NCBI RefSeq assembly: GCF_002980555.1
Contig: NZ_PVBT01000010.1
Coordinates: 1-64,000, forward strand
Length of the DNA stretch: 64,000 nucleotides
Direction: 5' to 3'
Source: Phyllobacterium myrsinacearum
Lineage (GTDB): Bacteria > Pseudomonadota > Alphaproteobacteria > Rhizobiales > Rhizobiaceae
The notes under the pieces were generated by a model. It was not told the DNA's origin. It worked only from the letters and a program-made list of their open reading frames with translations, and ran no database searches. Below, piece after piece: positions 8,318 to 18,842 of the stretch. The stretch's first letter is position 1, and the number at the start of each line of letters is the position of its first letter. The translations under genes and the position numbers were made by a program.

Positions 8318-10360
8318 TCAATTATCCATGATCAGCGCCAGCGGCGCCCTGAACCGTGCGACAAGCCCTTCTTTCTCATATTGGATATCGGCATCCCCGG
8401 TGCCCGACAGACCGAAACGGATCAGGCGTGAGCCAAACCCTTTCTTGTCAGGGGCGGTTGTCGCCGGACCGCCGCTCTCGCGCCATGTCAGCGCAAACTC
8501 CATCTGTGATTGGGCACGTTGAATTTCCCAACTGATCTCCACAGTGCCCTGCCTGTTGGACAGCGAGCCATATTTCAAAGCGTTCGTGGCAAGCTCATGC
8601 AGCAACAATGACAGGGACAGAACGGCCTTTGGTCCCAGATTGAGATTGGGACCGCGCAGGATGAATTGCGATGTTTCACCGTGCAATGCCAGAACGCTCT
8701 CCAGCACCGAGCGGATACGCGCCGCCGACCAGTTCTGATGCAACAGCACATTGTGCGCTGAGCTGAGTGCCATCAGGCGCTGCTTGAATGCCTCGACCGC
8801 ATCCTGCGGCGCATCGCGCAATGTCTGCGTGGCAATGGCCTGGACCATGGTCAGCGTGTTTTTCAGGCGATGACTCAATTCCTGATTGAGAATGCCCTGC
8901 TCATGTTCAGCCTGCAGCTTGGCAATCGCCGCATAGGTCCGGTCGGCAATGCTGACGACAAACTGAATCTCGTCGGTCTGCCAATCCCTTGGATTTTCAT
9001 CGTGAACGAACATCAGCCCCACGAGTTCACCGGCATGCATCAGCGGAACATTGATGAACGACCGGGCCTGGAGGGCGGCATAGCCGTCATAATCCTGTGT
9101 CAGCCAGTCCGTACCCGGTATGTCGGAGACGGCAATTGGAATGCCGATCTGCGAGTTCTTGATCGTTGCCTTGAAATTGACCAGGGAGTGGCGGCCGGCC
9201 ATGGACTTCAGCGCTTCCCCGGTCCAATCGCGCTCGACATTGAAAAGATCCGCCGTCAGATCGATGATGGCAAAACCCGCACGGCCAGCGCCCAGATTCT
9301 CACCTAAAATCCTCGAGGCAATTTCCGCAGCTTCACCGGTTGTACGGGCGTCGCGAATGCTGTCGCCGAGTTCGAGAAGGGCAGCCTGGCGGATTTCTGC
9401 CTGTTTGCGCTTGGTGACATCCTGGACCGTGCCGCGGAAAAACGCGGGCTGGCCGGCGTCGTCATGGACGAGCTCGCCACGGCGGCTCAGCCAGCGCAAC
9501 GACCCGTCATCGGCACGGCGGATCCGGTATTCGATATCAAGCATGACGTTCCCATCAAGGCGCGACGATTGATCGGAGACCAGATGCCTGTCGTCCTCAT
9601 AGGTCAGCGCCTCGAACGTGGGAGCGGAATACTGCTCGCTTTCCGCCAGCCCGTACAGCCGGCACATTTCGGGTGTGACACGGGCGATGTTGGTTTTGAG
9701 ATCAAGTTCGAATGCCCCGATGCCGCCCGCCTGCTGCGCGGGACCGAGCCATCCATCGACCCTGTACTGCTTGTTGCGCGCCGCCTCGCTCGACAGAGCG
9801 CGTTTCAGGCTGGAGCGAATCGACCGCCGCTGCTGCAGAACAACATCGTTGCGGTCTTCCAGCACGCGGCGCAACTCGAGAATGGTGATGACCTGCTCGG
9901 CAAGGTCCTGAAGGGCCTCGGTCTGTGCGTCGGTCAGTCCGCCGGGGCGCGGCACGCTGTCGATCACGCACAGGGTTCCGATCGCCTCACCGCTCGGTGT
10001 ATTGAGAACTGCTCCGGCGTAGAACCGGATATGGGGTTCTCCCGTCACCAGCGTGTTGTTTCGGGTTCGCTCGTCCAGCGTGAGATCCGGAATGATCAGC
10101 ACGGAACCCGTTGGCAGCGCATGTGCGCAAACCGATTGCTCGAGGGGTGTTTCGCAGGTCTCAAACCCGGACCGCGCCTTGAACCATTGCCGGTCGCCGG
10201 CAACCAGGCTGATCAAAGCAACCGGCGTCTCGCAAATCTGTTTGGCAAGAGAAACAATGTTATCGAACGCCGGCTCCGACGGTGTATCGAGGACATCATA
10301 TTCAGCAAGGGCAGCCAGCCGGTGGGCGTCCTGCAGAACTGAATGGGGCAAATCGCTCAT
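8318..10360 (-). CDS. GAF-PAS-GAF sensor histidine kinase of the HWE family
   Basis: Cytosolic sensor kinase of 680 aa with no membrane segment. Domains in order: GAF (about 25-165), PAS/PAC (about 200-320), second GAF (about 330-485), then an HWE/HisKA_2-type kinase with the phospho-acceptor His497 in SHRLKNTLTMVQ. The HWE class is abundant in Rhizobiales and often signals to general stress or light responses; the input here is unknown. The start at 10360 is chosen because the conserved GAF domain begins soon after; an upstream in-frame start at 10441 adds 27 residues with no homology feel. No response regulator is adjacent, so it is an orphan kinase. Confidence 0.88.
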   Translation of the reverse strand: MSDLPHSVLQDAHRLAALAEYDVLDTPSEPAFDNIVSLAKQICETPVALISLVAGDRQWFKARSGFETCETPLEQSVCAHALPTGSVLIIPDLTLDERTRNNTLVTGEPHIRFYAGAVLNTPSGEAIGTLCVIDSVPRPGGLTDAQTEALQDLAEQVITILELRRVLEDRNDVVLQQRRSIRSSLKRALSSEAARNKQYRVDGWLGPAQQAGGIGAFELDLKTNIARVTPEMCRLYGLAESEQYSAPTFEALTYEDDRHLVSDQSSRLDGNVMLDIEYRIRRADDGSLRWLSRRGELVHDDAGQPAFFRGTVQDVTKRKQAEIRQAALLELGDSIRDARTTGEAAEIASRILGENLGAGRAGFAIIDLTADLFNVERDWTGEALKSMAGRHSLVNFKATIKNSQIGIPIAVSDIPGTDWLTQDYDGYAALQARSFINVPLMHAGELVGLMFVHDENPRDWQTDEIQFVVSIADRTYAAIAKLQAEHEQGILNQELSHRLKNTLTMVQAIATQTLRDAPQDAVEAFKQRLMALSSAHNVLLHQNWSAARIRSVLESVLALHGETSQFILRGPNLNLGPKAVLSLSLLLHELATNALKYGSLSNRQGTVEISWEIQRAQSQMEFALTWRESGGPATTAPDKKGFGSRLIRFGLSGTGDADIQYEKEGLVARFRAPLALIMDN

Positions 10361-10502
10361 GGATAAACCCAATCGCCAAATTATGTGAGAGACACAGGAG
10401 TTTTCGTGATTATCAAATAGTCTAATTCTGCACCGTGACAATTGCTATTTGCGAATTCCCACGATCCGCGTGTCCGCAGGGAGACATGCGCTTACGGCCG
10501 CG

Positions 10503-10922
10503 CTAGTCCAACGCCTTCTTCAACCAGATGCAGTCATGGCCCGGCGGCATGCCTTCCAGTCTGCCGAATTCCACATAACCGTGTTTCCGGTAAAACTCCG
10601 GCGCCTGAAAGGTAAATGTTTCGAGATAGACACCAACACATCCGCGCGCCCGGCCCACCTCTTCCGCTTCGCCGAGCAAGCGCGAGCCCGTCCCGCCCTT
10701 TCGCCCATCGGCGGACACCCACAGCCAGTCGATGAACAGCCAGGAGAAGGATGACCATCCCTTGACGCCGCCCTGTACCTTGCCGTCCGCATCGCGCGCA
10801 ATAATCCAGAAGTCCTCGGCATTTTCCGGTCCGGCTTTCGATGTATTGAAACCCTCAAGCCCCGCCTCGATGGCCAGCTGCGTTGCCTCGTCGGGTTCCG
10901 CTTCGCGGGTTATCGTCAACAT
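10503..10922 (-). CDS. GNAT-family N-acetyltransferase
   Basis: Small acetyltransferase of 139 aa. The acetyl-CoA site appears as ADGRKGGTGSRLLGEAE, and the C-terminus has the GNAT-like FYRKHGYVEFGRLEGMP segment. The start at 10922 is supported by GGAGGT about six bases upstream. The substrate is unknown. It stands alone between the HWE kinase and a DUF3859 gene. Confidence 0.85.
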   Translation of the reverse strand: MLTITREAEPDEATQLAIEAGLEGFNTSKAGPENAEDFWIIARDADGKVQGGVKGWSSFSWLFIDWLWVSADGRKGGTGSRLLGEAEEVGRARGCVGVYLETFTFQAPEFYRKHGYVEFGRLEGMPPGHDCIWLKKALD

Positions 10923-11023
10923 GGTCAGACCTCCGATTGTATCCGGGCAAGGATGGTTAGGACTATCCGGCTGGGATAACAAGATGATGGCAACGCCGCT
11001 GATCGAAAAGCATCGGGCATCCG

Positions 11024-11539
11024 TCAGGATATGGGGCAGCTTCCGGCGGTCACATCGAAACTCTTGGCGGCAAATTCGCGCCCATGCGTGTCCTGCAATG
11101 AGAAGGTCCAGACACCGGAAACCAGCTCGTAGCTTTTCTCGAACACCCATCCCGCATAGCGCTGCTGCCGGATGGCGCCGTCGGGCCAGCTGCTGCGCTG
11201 CATGCTGCGGCCATCGGGCGTGTGAATCACCGGATGCCGGACAATGATCATGACCGGCACGACCTGGAAATCAGGGATGTTGAAAGCGGCATACATCACG
11301 CCGAAACTGGTCCCGAGGCAGGCGATGATTTTGTCGGCCCTGACAACGTCCACCGGCCCGTCAACAAGCCGGTTATAGCCGGTCGGCGTATCCGGTGCCG
11401 CTTCAGTGCCGACATCCTTCGCCCGCGTCAGCCCCCAGTTGAGGATTTCAATGGCGGGTTCTGCGCCCTGCGTCCTCGCAGGCCCCGGCCCCGCCAGCAA
11501 TGCCGGCAGCACCAGAGCCAGGAGGCGAAGAGCGCGCAT
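11024..11539 (-). CDS. exported DUF3859-domain protein
   Basis: Protein of 171 aa with a clear signal peptide (MRALRLLALVLPALLAG, cleavage probably near ARTQG) and a single C-terminal DUF3859-like domain, including the segment WVFEKSYELVSGVWTFSL. It is likely periplasmic. It follows glcB by six bases in the same direction, so it may be co-transcribed with it. Function is not known. Confidence 0.8.
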   Translation of the reverse strand: MRALRLLALVLPALLAGPGPARTQGAEPAIEILNWGLTRAKDVGTEAAPDTPTGYNRLVDGPVDVVRADKIIACLGTSFGVMYAAFNIPDFQVVPVMIIVRHPVIHTPDGRSMQRSSWPDGAIRQQRYAGWVFEKSYELVSGVWTFSLQDTHGREFAAKSFDVTAGSCPIS

Positions 11540-11545
11540 TGGCTG

Positions 11546-13726
11546 CTAGGCAGCCGCGCGCTTGGCTTTCAGTTCCAGCCTGCGGCGGTGCAGGACCGGC
11601 TCGGTATAGCCGTTCGGCTGCGCCCGCCCCTTGAACACCAGATCGCAAGCCGCCTGAAACGCCACCGAGGCATCCAAATCCGCAGCCATCGACTGGTAGT
11701 GCGGATCGCCTTCATTCTGCTTGTCGACGACACCGGCCATGCGCTTCAGCGTTTCCAGAACCTGCGCCTCGCCGGCCACGCCATGATGCAGCCAGTTGGC
11801 GATGTGCTGGGCGGAAATGCGTAAGGTGGCGCGGTCTTCCATCAGGCCGACATTGTTGATGTCAGGCACCTTGGAGCAGCCGACGCCCTGATCCACCCAG
11901 CGCACGACATAACCCAGAATGCCCTGGGCATTGTTATCGAGTTCGCGCTGGATATCGTCCGGTGTCCAGTTCGGCCGCGAAGCGACCGGCACCGACAGGA
12001 TATCGCCGAGTTTGGCGCGGCCGCGCGTCTTCAGCTTTGCCTGTACCTCGGCCACATCAACCTTGTGATAGTGGGTGGCATGCAGCGTGGCGGCCGTCGG
12101 CGACGGCACCCATGCGGTGTTGGCACCGGCCTTCGGATGGGCAATCTTCTGTTCAAGCATGGCTGCCATCAGATCCGGCATGGCCCACATGCCCTTGCCG
12201 ATCTGCGCATGGCCGGAAAGGCCGCATTCAAGCCCGACATCGACATTCCAGTTTTCATAGGCGCCGATCCACGATGCCTGCTTCATGTCCCCCTTGCGGA
12301 TCATCGGACCCGCCTCCATGGAGGTGTGGATCTCGTCGCCGGTGCGGTCGAGGAAGCCGGTATTGATGAAAACAACCCGTTCCTTCGCCGCGCGGATGGC
12401 TTCCTTGAGGTTGACCGTCGTGCGGCGCTCCTCGTCCATGATGCCCATCTTCATCGTGTTGGGCTGCATGCCGAGCAGCGCTTCAACGCGTCCGAACAGC
12501 TCCGAGGCAAAGGCGACTTCTTCCGGGCCGTGCATTTTCGGCTTGACAACATACATCGAACCGGCACGCGAATTCATGCGGCGGCCCTTGGGGCCGACAT
12601 CGTGCAGGGCAATCAGACCGGTGATTGCCGCATCCATGATGCCTTCCGGCACCTCATTGCCATCCTTGTCGAGAATAGCCGGATTGGTCATGAGGTGACC
12701 GACATTGCGCACCAGCATGAGCGAACGGCCGGGCAGCGTCAGCGGCTTGCCGTCTTTCCCGGTATAGTCGCGGTCGGGATTGAGCTTGCGCGTGACTGAT
12801 TTGCCGCCCTTCTCAAATGTATCCTGCAAGTCGCCGTTCATCAGGCCGAGCCAGTTGCGATAGACGACAACCTTGTCTTGCGCATCGACGGCAGCAACGG
12901 AATCCTCGCAGTCCTGAATGGTCGTGAGTGCCGATTCCAGCACCACATCGGCAATATTGGCAGGATCGGTTTTCCCGATGGGATGACCGGCATTGATGAC
13001 GATCTCCACATGCATGCCGTTCTTCACCAGGAGAACGGAGGATGGACTGGACGCATCGCCCTTATAGCCGACGAACTGCGCCGGATCCTTCAGCGACGGG
13101 GCAATCCCATTGGCAGTCCTGAGCACAAGGGCGCCGTGATCGATGGAAAGACCGGTCACATCGGCCCAGTGTGCGCCATCGAGCGGCGCGCTGTCATCGA
13201 GAAAGGCCTTGGCCCAGGCGATAACCTTGGCGCCGCGCAGCGGATTGAATGCCTTGCCTTTTTCCGCGCCGCCGGTTTCCGGAATGGCATCGGTGCCATA
13301 AAGCGCATCGTAAAGCGAACCCCAGCGCGCATTGGCAGCGTTCAGCGCGTAACGGGCGTTCATGACTGGCACCACCAGCTGCGGTCCCGCCGTTACCGCG
13401 ATTTCCGGATCGACATTGTCGGTAGAAACCGAGAACGTTCCGCCCTCGGGCAGCAGATAGCCGATTTCCCGCAGGAACGCTTCATATTGCTCCGGCGTGT
13501 ATCCCGTCTCGCGCTTTTCGCGATAGAACGCGTCAAGCTTTTCCTGAAATGCATCGCGCTTGGCGAGCAGGGCCCGGTTCTTCGGCGACAGGTCATCGAC
13601 GATGGCCGCCAGTCCCTGGAAGAAGGCATCGGCATTGACCGGCGTTCCGGCGACCGCTTCTTGTGCCACGAAGTCGTAGAGCTCTTTCGCCACCTTCAGA
13701 CCATTGATCTCGACCCGCTCGCTCAT
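11546..13726 (-). CDS. glcB: malate synthase G
   Basis: Cytosolic enzyme condensing glyoxylate with acetyl-CoA to give malate (glyoxylate bypass or glycolate use). At 726 aa it has the long G-type length. Signatures include [20 protein letters not shown], the acetyl-CoA region [18 protein letters not shown] and the C-terminal [19 protein letters not shown]. The start at 13726 follows AAGGAG with good spacing. Isocitrate lyase is not in the window, so the glyoxylate source is not shown. Confidence 0.96.
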   Translation of the reverse strand: MSERVEINGLKVAKELYDFVAQEAVAGTPVNADAFFQGLAAIVDDLSPKNRALLAKRDAFQEKLDAFYREKRETGYTPEQYEAFLREIGYLLPEGGTFSVSTDNVDPEIAVTAGPQLVVPVMNARYALNAANARWGSLYDALYGTDAIPETGGAEKGKAFNPLRGAKVIAWAKAFLDDSAPLDGAHWADVTGLSIDHGALVLRTANGIAPSLKDPAQFVGYKGDASSPSSVLLVKNGMHVEIVINAGHPIGKTDPANIADVVLESALTTIQDCEDSVAAVDAQDKVVVYRNWLGLMNGDLQDTFEKGGKSVTRKLNPDRDYTGKDGKPLTLPGRSLMLVRNVGHLMTNPAILDKDGNEVPEGIMDAAITGLIALHDVGPKGRRMNSRAGSMYVVKPKMHGPEEVAFASELFGRVEALLGMQPNTMKMGIMDEERRTTVNLKEAIRAAKERVVFINTGFLDRTGDEIHTSMEAGPMIRKGDMKQASWIGAYENWNVDVGLECGLSGHAQIGKGMWAMPDLMAAMLEQKIAHPKAGANTAWVPSPTAATLHATHYHKVDVAEVQAKLKTRGRAKLGDILSVPVASRPNWTPDDIQRELDNNAQGILGYVVRWVDQGVGCSKVPDINNVGLMEDRATLRISAQHIANWLHHGVAGEAQVLETLKRMAGVVDKQNEGDPHYQSMAADLDASVAFQAACDLVFKGRAQPNGYTEPVLHRRRLELKAKRAAA

Positions 13727-13833
13727 ACCATACTCCTTCAGATTTTCTGTTAGCGTACCCTTGAACACACCAAAGCATTCCCCGTCAATTCATCCTAAAT
13801 GAACATGATTTATGCCATAATGGAAATAATCAA

Positions 13834-15849
13834 TCAGTGGGCGATGCGGGGCCTGCCCGTGGCGGTTGCAACCAGCACCGCTTCGATAAATTTTCGCTGA
13901 TCCTCAACCGTCGCCGCGCTGATGTTCCGGGCAATCGTTACCTGTGCTTCATCGGTACCGGCTTCCAGCGCAAAACTGCGAACCTGCCCCTGCAGTGTTT
14001 CCTCGGCAAAGGCAATCGCCAGTTCTTCCTCCTGAAAATCCTTCACAGCCTCTCCCGCCGCCACGCGGAAAATCCCTTCAACGGGCTGGCTGATATAGGC
14101 CTCGACCGACACGCGCACCTGTCCGACGACAGCTCCCAGCGCATTGGCGACATCGGTGTCGACGGGAACAATGCTCGGGGCGCCCAGCATGGTTCCGACA
14201 GCGGGATAATAGACGGGAGCGGAAGCACCCAGGCCGATCAGCGGCCGGTCGATGTCAAGTTTGATGCCGGCAATGCCGCCTTCGCCGGAAAGCGCCCTTT
14301 GGGTCAGTGGGCTGGCCACCATGTCGGGACCATCCAATCCATCCTCGGCAAAGACGGTTTCCAGCACCACTTCCGACGAGCGGCGGATGAGTGCGTCATA
14401 GGTGCGGCGCGAAATCTCTTCCGGCGTATCACACAAAGGGCGGCCCGCCCCATCCTTGCGCCGGGCATAGAGAATGGCGCCGTAGCGCGCCGCCTCGCCG
14501 TTCCAATTGTTCTGCAGGTGGAGGACATGGCAGGCATCGGACGGCGTGAAACCCGAGAGATGAACGAGCCCGCGCGCCACCAGCCGGTTGATCGTCGCGG
14601 TCTGGGAAACGGAATTCAAAAGCCGGTCGAGCGGCTGCGGTTCACCGGTGATCCGCACGTAAAGCTCGGCTTCGCCCTTGCTCAATCCCGAAGCCATTTG
14701 TTCGGGCACGCCGGTCCGCAGCACGAAACGCCCGTCCAGACGTCCAGGATTGGCCGTCTTCACCTGCCGCGCCAGATGATCGATGACCGTTGCGCCGTGA
14801 TTGGCTGCAAGCAGGGAGAGCGGCACCAGGCGCCTTGGTCCAAGCATGATGCGCGGTGCCATGGCATTGTCGTCCAGCGACACTTCGGAATCGCCCCCCA
14901 GTCCGAACGTGCGCATGGCCACCGCCTCGACCATGGTGCGGAAACCGCCGACGGTGGCGCCGTTGGGATCGAGCCGGGGACGGCCATTGTCGAGAACGGC
15001 AACGTCCGTGGTTGTTCCGCCAATATCGGACACAATGGCATTGTCGAGGCCCGTCATATGGCGTGCGCCGACAAGGCTGGCAGCCGGTCCCGACAGGATC
15101 GTTTCAATCGGGCGGTGCCGCGCAAATGCCGCCGAGACCAGCGCGCCATCGCCGCGCACCACCATGAGCGGCGCGTGAATGCCGCGCCGGTCGAGAAACC
15201 CTTCGGTCGCCGCCACGAGACGGTCAATCATGGCGATGAGCCGGGCATTGAGGACGGTCGTCAGGGCACGGCGCGGACCGTTCAGCTTGGCCGAAAGCTC
15301 GTGACTGCATGTGACAGGCAGACCCGTCTGCGCCCGTACAAGATCGCGAACGGCAATCTCATGCTCAGGGTTGCGCACGGCGAAATAGGCGCAGACGGCA
15401 AAGCCCGTCACCTCGTCCTTGAGGCGCAGCAAGGCCTCCTGAAGCGCCGAGACATCGAAGGGCTGCGGACGGCCGTAGACATCGTGGCCACCCGGCAGGA
15501 AGACAACGGGATCGGAGCCAAGGGCAGACCCAAGGTCCGCCTTCTCCAGATCGGCTGGCGAGAACCCGACCATGACAAGGGCGATCCGCCCGCCCTGCCC
15601 TTCGACAAGGGCATTGGTGGCCAGTGTGGTCGACATGGAGACAAGGCGGATATGGCCCGGATCAACGCGAGCCTCTTCGACAATGCGTTCGACCGCCCCG
15701 GAGATGCCGACACTCAGATCGTGGCGCGTGGTCAGAGCCTTGGCCTTGGCGATGACGCCGCGCGCCTCCGACCAGAGAACCGCATCCGTATAGGTGCCGC
15801 CCGTATCAATACCGAGGAAAATCGCGTTCTCTATCTGTGAATCAGCCAT
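13834..15849 (-). CDS. hydantoinase/oxoprolinase family protein (HyuA-like)
   Basis: Protein of 671 aa with the N-terminal Hydant_A_N phosphate-binding motif LGIDTGGTYTDAVL and the central hydantoinase A domain, including SDIGGTTTDVAVL. Relatives act as the ATP-dependent A subunit of N-methylhydantoinase, acetone carboxylase or 5-oxoprolinase. No B subunit (HyuB) is adjacent, so the reaction cannot be assigned. The start at 15849 is preceded by a CAGGG box. Confidence 0.82.
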   Translation of the reverse strand: MADSQIENAIFLGIDTGGTYTDAVLWSEARGVIAKAKALTTRHDLSVGISGAVERIVEEARVDPGHIRLVSMSTTLATNALVEGQGGRIALVMVGFSPADLEKADLGSALGSDPVVFLPGGHDVYGRPQPFDVSALQEALLRLKDEVTGFAVCAYFAVRNPEHEIAVRDLVRAQTGLPVTCSHELSAKLNGPRRALTTVLNARLIAMIDRLVAATEGFLDRRGIHAPLMVVRGDGALVSAAFARHRPIETILSGPAASLVGARHMTGLDNAIVSDIGGTTTDVAVLDNGRPRLDPNGATVGGFRTMVEAVAMRTFGLGGDSEVSLDDNAMAPRIMLGPRRLVPLSLLAANHGATVIDHLARQVKTANPGRLDGRFVLRTGVPEQMASGLSKGEAELYVRITGEPQPLDRLLNSVSQTATINRLVARGLVHLSGFTPSDACHVLHLQNNWNGEAARYGAILYARRKDGAGRPLCDTPEEISRRTYDALIRRSSEVVLETVFAEDGLDGPDMVASPLTQRALSGEGGIAGIKLDIDRPLIGLGASAPVYYPAVGTMLGAPSIVPVDTDVANALGAVVGQVRVSVEAYISQPVEGIFRVAAGEAVKDFQEEELAIAFAEETLQGQVRSFALEAGTDEAQVTIARNISAATVEDQRKFIEAVLVATATGRPRIAH

Positions 15850-16002
15850 GATGCCCTGCGCCGTTTGTGGCAGGGTTATCCCATGACGGCGCAGACGACC
15901 AGTGGTCTGATTCTGACATTTGCCGCCGCAACGGCACAACAGTGCCGGAACTATTCGAATCTTGTTACGTGACGGCCCGTTACGTCACGGCGGGGATGAC
16001 CG

Positions 16003-17238
16003 TTAATCCTCGTCCACCACGCGCAGGCGCAGCTGGCCCGTTGCCGATGCTGCCGAACGGCCGGCATCCGGTCCCTTTGAGGGTTCGCCGGCCGCCGGAT
16101 CGACAAATTCGAGCGCCTCGATCTTCTGGCCGCGCTTTGTCACCTTGCCGGACGAGACGAGAATATCGTCAATATCCTTGCTGGCCTGACCGAAATGCGT
16201 CTGCAGCCGCCGGACCCGGTCATCCAAACGCCCGACATCTTCCATCAGGCGGATCACCTCGCCCTGGATGAGATGCGCCTGCTCGCGCATGCGCACATCC
16301 TTGAGCACCGCCTGAATGACCTGAATGGACAGCATCAGCAGCGACGGCGAAACGATGACGATGCGCGAACGATGGGCCTTCTGCACAATGCCTTCGAAAT
16401 TCTCATGAATTTCGGCAAAGATGGATTCCGACGGCACAAAGAGAAACGCCGTATCCTGGGTTTCGCCATTGATCAGGTATTTTTCCGACACATCGCGAAT
16501 ATGGATTTCGATATCCCGGCGGAACTGGGCAAGCGCCAGTTTCTTCGTGTCCGGTGTTTCGGACTCGCGGATGGCATTCCACGCTTCCAGCGGAAATTTG
16601 GCGTCGATGACCAGATTGGGAGCGCCATTCGGCATGCGAACGATACAATCCGGCCGGCTTCCATTGGAGAGCGTGGCCTGAAACTCATAGGCCCCCTGCG
16701 GCAGGCCATCGGCAATGATGGTTTCCATGCGCGCCTGGCCGAAGGCGCCGCGCGTCTGCTTATTGGCGAGGATCGCCTGCAGCTGGACAACCTGTCCGGC
16801 CAGCGACTGGATATTGTTCTGTGCGGTATCGATGACCGCCAGCCGCTCCTGCAATTTGGCCAGATTTTCATGGGTCGACTGCGTCTGTTCGGTCATAGTC
16901 TGGCCGATGCGGCTGGTCATTCCGTCAAGGCGCTCGCGGATCGACTGGTTGAGTTCAGCCTGGCGGGAGCCGAAAAGTTCGGCCATGGTCTGCATGCGGC
17001 CCTGCATCTCGGACTGGCTCTTCAGGATCTCAGCCATCCGCACTTCCGCATCGCGCGCACGGTCTTCCGCCTGGACTTCCGCGATCAGCCGTATCCGCGC
17101 CGAACGCCAGAGCGCAATCCCGCACAGGACGATGGCAAGGGCAACGATGACAGCCGCGGTCATCAGCGCGGTGCCGACCGATATTGAACTGGCACCAAGC
17201 TGAAACAATGGCTGGTCGAGTGAATGTGATGTTTCCAT
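16003..17238 (-). CDS. rmuC: DNA recombination protein RmuC
   Basis: RmuC family, about 411 aa from the chosen start. It has one N-terminal membrane segment (TALMTAAVIVALAIVLCGI), a long coiled-coil region about residues 45-155, and the conserved nuclease-like RmuC domain containing VIDAKFPLEAW and FLFVPSESIFAEI. Family members limit inversion recombination at short inverted repeats. The start is uncertain: 17238 (METSHS) or 17310. Confidence 0.9.
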   Translation of the reverse strand: METSHSLDQPLFQLGASSISVGTALMTAAVIVALAIVLCGIALWRSARIRLIAEVQAEDRARDAEVRMAEILKSQSEMQGRMQTMAELFGSRQAELNQSIRERLDGMTSRIGQTMTEQTQSTHENLAKLQERLAVIDTAQNNIQSLAGQVVQLQAILANKQTRGAFGQARMETIIADGLPQGAYEFQATLSNGSRPDCIVRMPNGAPNLVIDAKFPLEAWNAIRESETPDTKKLALAQFRRDIEIHIRDVSEKYLINGETQDTAFLFVPSESIFAEIHENFEGIVQKAHRSRIVIVSPSLLMLSIQVIQAVLKDVRMREQAHLIQGEVIRLMEDVGRLDDRVRRLQTHFGQASKDIDDILVSSGKVTKRGQKIEALEFVDPAAGEPSKGPDAGRSAASATGQLRLRVVDED

Positions 17239-17372
17239 GGCAAGCAGACTAACCGATTCGGATGGCAAATGTGAGATCAAAACAAGAACATTTTTACAAA
17301 TGATGGTCATGCCGGCACAAATGCCGTTTGTGTCGGATTGACGGTTGAAAGCCGAGATATTAGGTGATGCAC

Positions 17373-17903
17373 ATGTCTATCAAACCGCTTGTCATTCTTC
17401 CCGATCCGCTGTTGCGCCAGGTTTCCAAACCCGTGGAGCGCTTTGACGCTGATTTGCGCAAATTCTCCAACGATATGCTCGACACCATGTATGACGCGCC
17501 GGGCATCGGCCTGGCCGCCATTCAGGTGGCGGAACCGCTGCGCATGCTGGTGATCGACCTTGCCAAGGAAGACGAACCGAAGGCACCGCAGGTTTTCATC
17601 AACCCCGAGATTTTGTCTTCCAGCACCGAGCGCAATGTCTATGAAGAGGGCTGCCTGTCCATTCCGGATTACTATGCGGAAGTGGAACGCCCGGCAAAAG
17701 TGCGCGTTGCCTATTTTGACATCGAAGGCAAGAAGCACGAGATCGAGGCTGACGGCTTGCTGGCGACCTGCCTTCAACATGAGATTGACCACCTCAACGG
17801 CGTTCTGTTCATCGACTACATCTCGCGCCTGAAGCGTGAAATGGTGATGAAGAAGTTCAAGAAGCTTGCCAAGGATCGCGTTCCGAGCCGGCTGGCGGTG
17901 TAA
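17373..17903 (+). CDS. def: peptide deformylase
   Basis: Metalloenzyme that removes the N-formyl group from nascent proteins, 176 aa. All three deformylase motifs are present: [17 protein letters not shown] and QHEIDHLNG, giving the metal ligands Cys, His and His. The start at 17373 is preferred because TAGGTGA lies at the right distance; in-frame starts at 17364 and 17367 are too close to that site. It is followed three bases later by fmt, the classic def-fmt operon. Confidence 0.97.
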   Translation: MSIKPLVILPDPLLRQVSKPVERFDADLRKFSNDMLDTMYDAPGIGLAAIQVAEPLRMLVIDLAKEDEPKAPQVFINPEILSSSTERNVYEEGCLSIPDYYAEVERPAKVRVAYFDIEGKKHEIEADGLLATCLQHEIDHLNGVLFIDYISRLKREMVMKKFKKLAKDRVPSRLAV

Positions 17904-17906
17904 GCC

Positions 17907-18842
17907 ATGAGCCTGCGCATCGTCTTCATGGGAACCCCGGAATTCTCCGTACCGGTTCTCAACGCGCTCATCGGCCAGGGCCATGAGATCGTCGCTGTCT
18001 ACAGCCAGCCGCCGCGCCCCGCCGGGCGGCGCGGGCTGGAGCTGACTCCCTCCCCCGTTCATCGCAATGCCGAGGAATTCGGCATTGAAGTGCGCACGCC
18101 CAAAAGCCTGCGCAGTCCCGAGGAACAGCAGGCGTTCCGTGACCTCAATGCGGATGTTGCCATCGTCGTGGCCTATGGCCTGATCCTGCCGACCGCCATT
18201 CTCGAAGGCACGCGCCTTGGCTGCTACAACGGCCATGCCTCGCTTCTTCCGCGCTGGCGCGGCGCCGCGCCGATCCAGCGGGCCATCATGGCGGGTGACA
18301 GCGAAACCGGCATGATGATCATGAAAATGGATGAAGGGCTGGATACGGGCCCGGTCGCCATGGCCGAAAAGGTCAAGATCACACCCGACACGACAGCGGG
18401 CGAGTTGCACGACCAGCTCAGCATGATCGGGGCAGACCTGATGGTGCGCGCCATGGCTGCGCTCGAACGGGACAGCCTCACCCTGACCCCGCAACCGGAA
18501 GACGGCGTCACCTACGCGTCGAAGATCACCAAGGTTGAAACCCGCATCGACTGGACCCTGCCAGCCATTGACATCCATAACCGCATTCGCGGTCTGGCAC
18601 CGTTTCCCGGCGCCTGGTGCGAGATGGAAATCGGTGACGGCCTCGAACGCGTCAAGTTGCTGCGCTCGCTGCTTGCGACCGGTGCCGGCGTGCCGGGCAC
18701 GGTGCTCGATGACGATCTGCGCGTTGCCTGCGGAGAAGGTGCGGTGCGTCTGCGCGCGCTGCAGCGGGCGGGCGGCAAGGCCATGGACGGGCAGGAATTT
18801 CAGCGTGGCGCCAAGATTGCGCAAGGGGCCAAGCTGCCATGA
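17907..18842 (+). CDS. fmt: methionyl-tRNA formyltransferase
   Basis: Formylates initiator Met-tRNA using 10-formyl-THF. At 311 aa the length is normal. The catalytic N-x-H and [15 protein letters not shown] motifs are near residue 107, and the conserved Asp is in [12 protein letters not shown]-terminal OB-fold domain is present. The gene sits between def and a GNAT gene whose start overlaps its stop (ATGA), so the three are probably co-transcribed. Confidence 0.97.
   Translation: MSLRIVFMGTPEFSVPVLNALIGQGHEIVAVYSQPPRPAGRRGLELTPSPVHRNAEEFGIEVRTPKSLRSPEEQQAFRDLNADVAIVVAYGLILPTAILEGTRLGCYNGHASLLPRWRGAAPIQRAIMAGDSETGMMIMKMDEGLDTGPVAMAEKVKITPDTTAGELHDQLSMIGADLMVRAMAALERDSLTLTPQPEDGVTYASKITKVETRIDWTLPAIDIHNRIRGLAPFPGAWCEMEIGDGLERVKLLRSLLATGAGVPGTVLDDDLRVACGEGAVRLRALQRAGGKAMDGQEFQRGAKIAQGAKLP

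Noticed and set aside
13837-15840. Plus-strand open frame of 667 codons
   Set aside because: It is antisense to the well-supported hydantoinase/oxoprolinase gene, an effect of high GC codon use. It has His/Arg/Gly-rich low-information composition.
17307-18824. Minus-strand open frame of 505 codons
   Set aside because: It is antisense to def and fmt, both of which have full catalytic motifs.
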